A DNA stretch of 64,000 nt, taken from positions 11,767,001 to 11,831,000 of the forward strand of contig CM057482.1 in assembly GCA_030035585.1 (NCBI GenBank), in the 5' to 3' direction. The DNA comes from Dugong dugon (lineage: Eukaryota > Chordata > Mammalia > Sirenia > Dugongidae). The translations under genes were made by a program, and so were the position numbers. Below are positions 58,151 through 64,000 of the stretch, one piece after another; within the stretch, counting starts at the first letter, position 1; each line of letters opens with the position of its first letter. Below the pieces are notes generated by a model that worked only from the letters and a program-made list of their open reading frames with translations, ran no database searches and had not been told where the DNA came from.

Positions 58151-58725
58151 GCCGCCGGGGTGGAGCGTTCGCGGAGAGGAGAAAGAGAGTGGCCCGAACA
58201 CGGAGCGCGAGGCCGCGGTGGCGCGGCGTCCGAGGCCCCGGGGTCTCCGCCCGCCCCCAGGCATCACCTGCAGCGCGGCTGCGGGTCGGGGGCTAGAGGC
58301 CGGCGCGTTCAGGGCCACATAGACGGCACTGGCCTGCTGCTTCCGGGGCTTTTGGCACGGGACTTCCCGAGATCCCCGGGTGCCCTGCTCCGCCCAGTAA
58401 AATGGAAGGGCCCGAGAGACAGACGACCCCATAGAGTCGAGACCGGATGGTTTGAGTTTTCCGAGGGGCATGTGGGCCCAAGAACTTGTCGCTTCCTGCC
58501 CCCAGGATCGTGGAGGGAGAAGGCGGACGCGGTGAAATAGTGAGGCCCTGAGCTGTTAGCCCTTCACTGGGAGGCTGGCCGCGATGTCTTGCCTTGGCAA
58601 GCTGCTTCTGCTGCTCATTTAACATTTTATGCTTTGCCCCCCATAAATTTTCTGTCCTGCCAGCACTGAATCCTCAGACATTTATCAACGGGAGTGCCTT
58701 CTTCACTGTTGTTTTGTGTGCCGTG

Positions 58726-58898
58726 GAGTCGATTCCGACTCCTGTTAAGCCGATAGAACAGAGTAGAACTGCCGGGTTAGATTTTCGGGTGTGTGGTCTT
58801 CACCCAAGCAGAGTTCCTCCGCGGAGCAGCTGGTGGGTTCGAACTTCGGACCTTTCGGTTGGCAGGGACGGCTTAGCCGTTGTGCCACCAGGGTTCCT
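58726..58898 (-). mobile_element. AfroSINE in DIS3L intron 1
   Basis: Left ccgtggagtcgattccgact, right cgttgtgccaccagggttcc. Confidence 0.9.
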
Positions 58899-59014
58899 TT
58901 TCTTCACTATATGATTGTTAATTATCTAGGCCCCTCGTTGTACAGGGAGGTCTTGGGAAAGCTGGATTTGGAACTTCTGTGCACTAGATCTTCCCCCACC
59001 GTTTTCTAAGCTGC

Positions 59015-59208
59015 TTGTGTGGTGCCGACAGTTAAGCGCTGGACTACTAGCCAAAAGGTTGGTGTTTCAACCCAGCCAGAGGCACCTCAGAAGACAGACC
59101 TGGCGATCTGCTTCCAAAAGGTCACAGTCTTGAAAACCCTATGAAGCAGTTTTCTGCACACCTGGAGTCGTCGTGAGTCGGAATTAACTCCCTGTGACCA
59201 ACAACACA
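59015..59208 (+). mobile_element. AfroSINE in DIS3L intron 1
   Basis: Head tggtgccgacagttaagcgc; tail ccctgtgaccaacaacac. Confidence 0.85.
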
Positions 59209-59835
59209 GGGTTGCTGGTTTAGTGATGAAAGATGAGTCTTTTTTCAGCTAATGTTTGGAATCCTTTGCTTTGTGGTTAAGGTGAACATTTCCGTCACAG
59301 GTTGGCTAACCAGTTCTCTGCCACACGGGCTGGGTGGGAGTCCTTCCATGCCTTGGCTTCTGCTGAGCATCTTTTCTAATCAGTTCAGTATTTCTGTCCC
59401 TTGGAAACTTCTGAGGGCATTCAGAAGCTTGAGGTAAAACTGGCTTGAAATTGCTGAGTGTAAGCAAGTGGTTAACTTAAATATATTTTGGGCTGCCGTA
59501 TTTGAATGTGAGTGTATATCAACGATAAATTAACACAGAGGTTCAGGTTGTGCTGAAAATTTTCTCGTTTGTGTAAAAATATCAGTCATTGTCTCCCTCT
59601 GCAACACCAGTAAACCATAAACCATACTGAGTGCCTATCACAGCTGAAGAAAAATTAAGGTGCTGCATTAGCCTGAACTTTGAACTTCTACCAAAGTAGA
59701 TTTGTCTTTTAAAAACTTCATGGTGTAGTTAAGGTTGGACGTTATTTTGCACACTGGGGCACGGTGACATTGAAATAGTAATCAACCAGATATGAAAATA
59801 TTGTCTAATCTCTTAAATTTTGAATTATATTTCAG

Positions 59836-59989
59836 ATGGGAAACTCCTGACTATGGATGTGACCCATTACGTGATTCCTGATTGGAAAGTTGTCCAAGAT
59901 TACCTTGAGATCCTTGAGTTTCCTGAGTTGAAGGGAATTATTTTCATGCAAACAGCTTGTCAGGCTGTGCAGCATCAAAGGGGCTGGAG
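59836..59989 (+). CDS. DIS3L: DIS3L coding exon 2 (start of PIN-like domain)
   Basis: The acceptor is tatatttcag|AT and the donor is TGGAG|GTATCT. The exon completes codon 47 as Asp and encodes residues 48-97 plus two bases of codon 98. Readable stretches include [20 protein letters not shown] (54-73) and [18 protein letters not shown] (80-97). This is the beginning of the PIN-like domain. In DIS3 this domain is an active endonuclease, while in DIS3L it is reported to have lost catalytic acidic residues. Asp62 is present here, but the residue after it is Trp where DIS3 has Thr-Asn, consistent with a degenerate site. The phases (1 in, 2 out) match the neighbouring exons exactly. The rest of the PIN domain, the cold-shock/S1 domains and the RNB exonuclease domain lie beyond the window. 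Confidence 0.95.
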
Positions 59990-61739
59990 GTATCTGTTTT
60001 GCATTATTTTTTTATTTATGGTGTGGGTCCCCCCTCCTACCCCCTTAGAAAAGATCCCATGTTGGGGAGAGGAGGAGGGGAGGAATTCATTATTTTGTCA
60101 GAAAGGACTTTTTGAACTAATTTGGTATTCTCTTTGGTAGTGAGGAATGTGGTAACATAATTTTATGTTTCTGCTTCAACACCTGGCCAAAAGATCAATA
60201 AACTGCAGTGTCCCCAGTATGTGGGTATTTTAAGATTCTAGCTGAACTTCGCTTTTGGTTTGCATTTCTATAGTAGTAGGGGTTATTGCGTCTTTGTTTT
60301 TGATACATTCATTATTTAATCTTGTTTGAGATGTATAAACGTATTGTTTCAGAAGCTTACATTCTTGGGAAAAAGAAAGTATTTTGAAATTTTAGACTCC
60401 TTTGTGGACGCAAATTGTACTTGTAATTGTTTGTTCAATGGAACCAGAAATAACTTGTTTTATATTGCTAGTGGAACTACCACCCATAGTAACTGTATTT
60501 GCTAAACAAAGGATTTCTGATAGAAACCAGTCTAAAATGCTTGCCTTGTACCTAAATGAAGAGTAATTGTTCACCTTTTAAACAAATACTCTAAAAAGTG
60601 ATTTTGCCTAATTTAACACTGAGGAAGGGTTTATGATTTGAACTTGGAGACTGTATGGAAATAGCATGTTAGAATTATATAGCAAACCCCTTAAGACTCA
60701 AGTTATTTAAAAAGCAGAAACTACGTGTTTATTCTTTTTTAAATGTTGTGGCTTCTTCAGGCCTTGCTAATGAAAGATGAAGTGTTTTTATTTGTATATG
60801 AAAATGATAAATTTTCCTTATTGTGTGCTCAGTTCAAAACAATGTGCATTAACTAGATTGTGTGCAGGATTTTCCAGATGGAATATTTTAAAATGAGCTG
60901 GAAGTTGATTTTGTTCAGACACAAAGATATAGGTGTTTATACACATCCAAGTTTAAATGCTGCTCCAGGTGTCGTATTTCAATTTCTCCTACTAAAATCA
61001 ATTTGTTGTTATCATTCAGATTGCTAACACACTGCCCAGCCTTTTCAACTTATGTTTTCTAAAATATTTTTAATATTAAGGATTGTTTTAAAAACCAGTT
61101 CCGGGACATTCAAAAGCAAAGAGTTGGAATTTAACTGTCTTTTCCTCTGAACATTCCAAAGTAGTTAACTTGATGAAAATCTGTTGGTTTTCCACTGCTT
61201 CACCTTGTCTCGGAATATACTAAATGTGAGAACAAAAGATGGGAAGTGATGCAGGATGGTAGCACCCTGCTTTCTCCGTTTGGTAAGCACTTTTTGAGCT
61301 TGTGGAATACAAAAGAAGTCTTCGTCCCTCTGTCAGCAAGCCCGTCACCTTGTTTGGGTTAGATGAAAGAAGCAGGAAGGTAATTACGAAGCCCCTTAGA
61401 CACGTGAAGGGTAAATAATACAAACTATGCATTTGCAGAGGTATAGGGTGTGAGAGTTAAGCCAGAAAGCCCTCTCAGGGGGAAATGGGTTTGAGTCTGC
61501 CCTTAAAGTGGGTGTAATGAACATGGCTGATGAAGAGGAAGAAGAGGCAGGAACAGGAATCAGCAAGTATGGGCCTTGGCAATTAGCTTACCTGTTAAGC
61601 AAGCAGCAGGTGCATTCAGGTTGATTCCGCTAAAGGACCAAAATTGCCTAAACCCTAGAAGGTGTTACATCTTGAAAGCTAACTTTAAAATTGGTGATAG
61701 ATGCTGAGTATGTAAGATCTAGGAGATTTGCTTTATTAA

Positions 61740-61808
61740 TTTGGTCTTCACACAAATGGGGTTACCACGAGTTGAAATCAACTGGATGACCAAAAAAAAA
61801 AAAAAAAG
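61740..61808 (+). mobile_element. AfroSINE tail fragment
   Basis: Only the 3' part is present (atggggttaccacgagttga, aatcaactggatgacc) with a poly-A run. Confidence 0.5.
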
Positions 61809-62580
61809 GTAAGGTCACCATCTAATAAAAATAGTAAAAAATCCACATAAAGAAAATAACTTTCGCTGTCTCAGAAGTGTCACCGTCTGAGAAATTATAT
61901 GAAAATATTTAGATGATGAAGATTATATTTACATGATGAAGATTTGGAAAACACCTAAGCCAGTCAGGGGAAACCAGGGGAAGACTGGAATTTAAGAAAA
62001 ATTCAAATTTTTACAGTCAGACTTATCATGATGCTGTTTGCGGACTCCACTCAGGATACTCATATAGCTAATTCCATCTTACGTGCTACTAATCGTGACT
62101 CACAAAAAATAGGACTATATGTATGCGCTGTTAAATTATAACCATAGACCCACATATCTACAAGAAAACCCGACTGTCACACTCAGAGTGACTGGCTGTG
62201 TGTTTTCTGCCTTCCCCATTAATATTCTTATGCCATTTGTTCATTTGTTTTATCTGGCTGGTAGGTAGCTGACAAATGGAAGCATGGAGTAACAGTCTAA
62301 GGAAAACATATGGGAGTGAAACTTGAGAAAATCCCTTTTGTTAAGTTATATTTTTTTCTAAATATTAGGAAGGATCATCATTATTCTAATTTGGTGGTAA
62401 ACCCCTGGGCCTGGCTTATGACTTTGACTAGCATTGTTTGTCTTGTCTCCTGATGGAAAAAACCTGAAAACTCTGTTAGTTGTCTAACAGGCGAAGCTAA
62501 CCCTCATTCATGGAAATCATGGTGGCTGCGTAAATAAAATTCACAAATGAACCCCCCAACTTACTTGTCTTTTTCTGAAG

Positions 62581-62775
62581 GAGCCCTGGTGAGTAGCAGT
62601 TAAGTGCTCAGCTGCTAACTGAAAGGTCAGCAGTTCAAACACACCAGCCCCTCTCTGGAAGAAAGTCGCGGTGGACTTCAATAAATATTACAGCCTTGGA
62701 AACTCCATGGGGCAGTTCTACTCTGTCCACAGGGTCGCTGTGAGTCAGAATCGAATCGGGTTTGGTCCTTTTCTA
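62581..62775 (+). mobile_element. AfroSINE in DIS3L intron 2
   Basis: Head ggagccctggtgagtagcag; tail agaatcgaatcgggtttggt. Confidence 0.9.
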
Positions 62776-62821
62776 GGGATTCCAGCAAAAAGTAAAATTT
62801 ACTAATGCCTAATACTATTTT

Positions 62822-62985
62822 GGGGCCCTGGTGGTGCAGTGCTTAAACGTTCCACTACTAACCAAAAGGTCAGCAGTTCAAATCCACTAGCCGCTCCTTG
62901 GAAACCCTGTGGTGCAGTTCTACTCTGTCCTATAGGGTCACTATGAGTCAGAACCAACTCAACGGCAGTGGGTGTTTGGTAATAC
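62822..62985 (+). mobile_element. AfroSINE in DIS3L intron 2
   Basis: Head gggccctggtggtgcagtgc; tail actcaacggcagtgggtgtt. Confidence 0.9.
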
Positions 62986-63387
62986 CATTTATAGAGCAGG
63001 TGAGGTATGATAATAAAGTGCTAAGCTCCTTGCTGGCTTCCGTGGACTTTATGAGTGTTTAAAGAGGGAACTGTTTGTGGCAGGGTGGTATAATTACACT
63101 ATAAAATGGCCAGAAGGGTGAAAGGGAGCAGAAGGGGCTTGACTGATCTACAATCTAATTAGCGAGGGCAGGCCCAAACACACAGTAGCAACTGAAATTG
63201 AGAAACAGCTGTCTGACAGCCCTGTGAAGAGTACTGAGCACACGAAGGCCAATAAAAACAAACGTTTCTCGGGTTTTCAATAATCAGCCTGTTTCTTGAA
63301 AATGCCTCATCTCTTCTGATCCTTAGCAAGAGATGGCAGCAGATGAGTACCTGCTCTGTTGGATTTATTTCTTTCCTTGTGTCACAG

Positions 63388-63516
63388 GCAGTATAACAAG
63401 TTGCGAAGCCTCCTGAAGGATGCACGACGTGATTGCATTCTGTTTGCGAACGAGTTCCAGCAGCACTGCTATCTCCTGCGGGAGAGAGGAGAATCCATGG
63501 AAAAGTGGCAGACCAG
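63388..63516 (+). CDS. DIS3L: DIS3L coding exon 3 (PIN-like domain continues)
   Basis: The acceptor is tgtcacag|GCAGTATAAC and the donor is CAGACCAG|GTACGG. The first base completes codon 98 as Arg, and residues 99-140 follow. They include [20 protein letters not shown] (99-118) and [20 protein letters not shown] (119-138). The exon ends after two bases of codon 141. The three exons together give 422 coding nucleotides with no stop or frameshift, so the gene looks intact. A Cys/His-rich patch (QQHCYLL) is a small species difference from the human protein as I remember it. Exon 4 is not in the window; the sequence after 63,516 is intron 3. Confidence 0.95.
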
Positions 63517-63737
63517 GTACGGCACTGAGTTTTCACATGATCTTCTTAAACTCCCTCATCACTGGCTGTTTGGGAGTTGATCTAAACGGTATGCTAGAAC
63601 AAGCCAACAATTGTTCTGGAACCATGATTACTACTGAAATACTTAATTTACATAGGCGCCAGTATTTTAGATTTACATCTGAATATTTAATTGATTTTTG
63701 TTTTTGGTTGTAATTAGGGGGATATAGATCAGAGTGG

Positions 63738-63948
63738 AGTCCCTGGGTGGTGCAAACGGTTAATGTGCTCGGCTGCTAACTGAAGGGTTGGAGGTTTAAG
63801 GTCACTCAGAGGCACCTTGGAAGAAAGGCCATGCAATCTACTTCCAGAAAATCAGCCATTGAAAACCCTATGGAGCACACTTCTACTCTGACATACATGT
63901 CTCACCATGAGTCAGAGTCAACTGGATGGCTACTGGTACTGGTTTTAG
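63738..63948 (+). mobile_element. AfroSINE in DIS3L intron 3, long form
   Basis: Head gagtccctgggtggtgcaaa; tail ggatggctactggtactggt. Confidence 0.9.
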
Positions 63949-64000
63949 GTCCCCAGGATCAATTTGCCCCAGACCCTGATGGCTAGCCGGGTCATTCCAG

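Larger units (their letters stand above)
57590..58320 (+). promoter_or_regulatory. DIS3L: DIS3L CpG-island promoter and 5' UTR
   Basis: CpG-dense, GC-rich sequence begins just after an antisense AfroSINE and continues through exon 1 into intron 1. There is no TATA box upstream of the ATG. The transcription start is probably 50-250 bases upstream of 57,876, as is usual for a housekeeping CpG promoter, but it cannot be fixed from sequence alone. Open frames on both strands here are a by-product of GC-rich, stop-poor DNA. Confidence 0.75.
58015..59835 (+). other. DIS3L: DIS3L intron 1
   Basis: The intron is bounded by GT at 58,015 and AG at 59,834-59,835. Its first 150 bases are a GC-rich 28-bp minisatellite. 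Farther in are an antisense AfroSINE (58,726-58,898) and a sense AfroSINE (59,015-59,208). The rest is unremarkable and becomes AT-rich toward the acceptor. Confidence 0.9.
59990..63387 (+). other. DIS3L: DIS3L intron 2
   Basis: The intron is bounded by GT at 59,990 and AG at 63,386-63,387. From 60,000 to 61,730 it is AT-rich single-copy-looking DNA with no repeat I recognise. A SINE-tail-like scrap ending in poly-A lies at 61,740-61,808, and two AfroSINEs at 62,581-62,775 and 62,825-62,985. Confidence 0.9.

Overview
This is nuclear DNA from an afrotherian mammal, most likely an elephant (Loxodonta-like). About 35 copies of one short interspersed element are scattered through it on both strands. 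Each has a tRNA-like head (ccctggtggtgcagtggtta), a middle containing ctatggggcagttctactct, and a tail ending either in an RTE-like (AAC)n run or in ggtttggttt. That is the AfroSINE signature of Afrotheria. RTE/BovB-like 3' ends and an L1 3'-UTR family that recurs nine times fit the same assignment. This rests on pattern recognition; no database was searched.

Only one protein-coding gene is directly readable. Coding exons 1-3 of DIS3L, a cytoplasmic exosome-associated 3'-5' exoribonuclease, lie at 57,876-58,014, 59,836-59,989 and 63,388-63,516 on the + strand. They splice in frame with canonical GT/AG sites and encode the first 140 residues plus a split codon. The exon 1 CpG island is at about 57,590-58,320. 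The gene runs off the right edge.

A second, larger CpG island lies at about 19,370-21,240. In human, the gene upstream of DIS3L is MEGF11, transcribed divergently with its promoter roughly 40 kb away. The spacing here (about 37 kb) and a good minus-strand splice donor at 21,015/21,014 make this the probable MEGF11 promoter and non-coding first exon, so 1-21,014 would be MEGF11 intron 1. No MEGF11 coding exon was found, so this is inference.

Layout: 1-19,300, probable MEGF11 intron with SINEs, ancient MIR/L2 debris, a CA-rich block (7.46-7.8 kb), a solo LTR inside a SINE (10.5-11.0 kb) and a striking 18-bp minisatellite (11.47-12.95 kb). 19.4-21.3 kb, CpG island. 21.3-57.5 kb, intergenic DNA with solo LTRs, 5'-truncated L1s bearing target-site duplications, a 500-bp hAT-like element, and several repeat-poor islands that may be regulatory. 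57.6-64 kb, DIS3L.

No CRISPR array, prokaryotic gene or functional RNA gene is present. The long open frames at 11.4-13.0 kb come from the minisatellite and are not a recognisable gene. The best candidates for something undescribed are the minisatellite, a pair of 77-bp related sequences 3.9 kb apart, four helically spaced octamer-like motifs at 7,177-7,218, and the hAT-like element.
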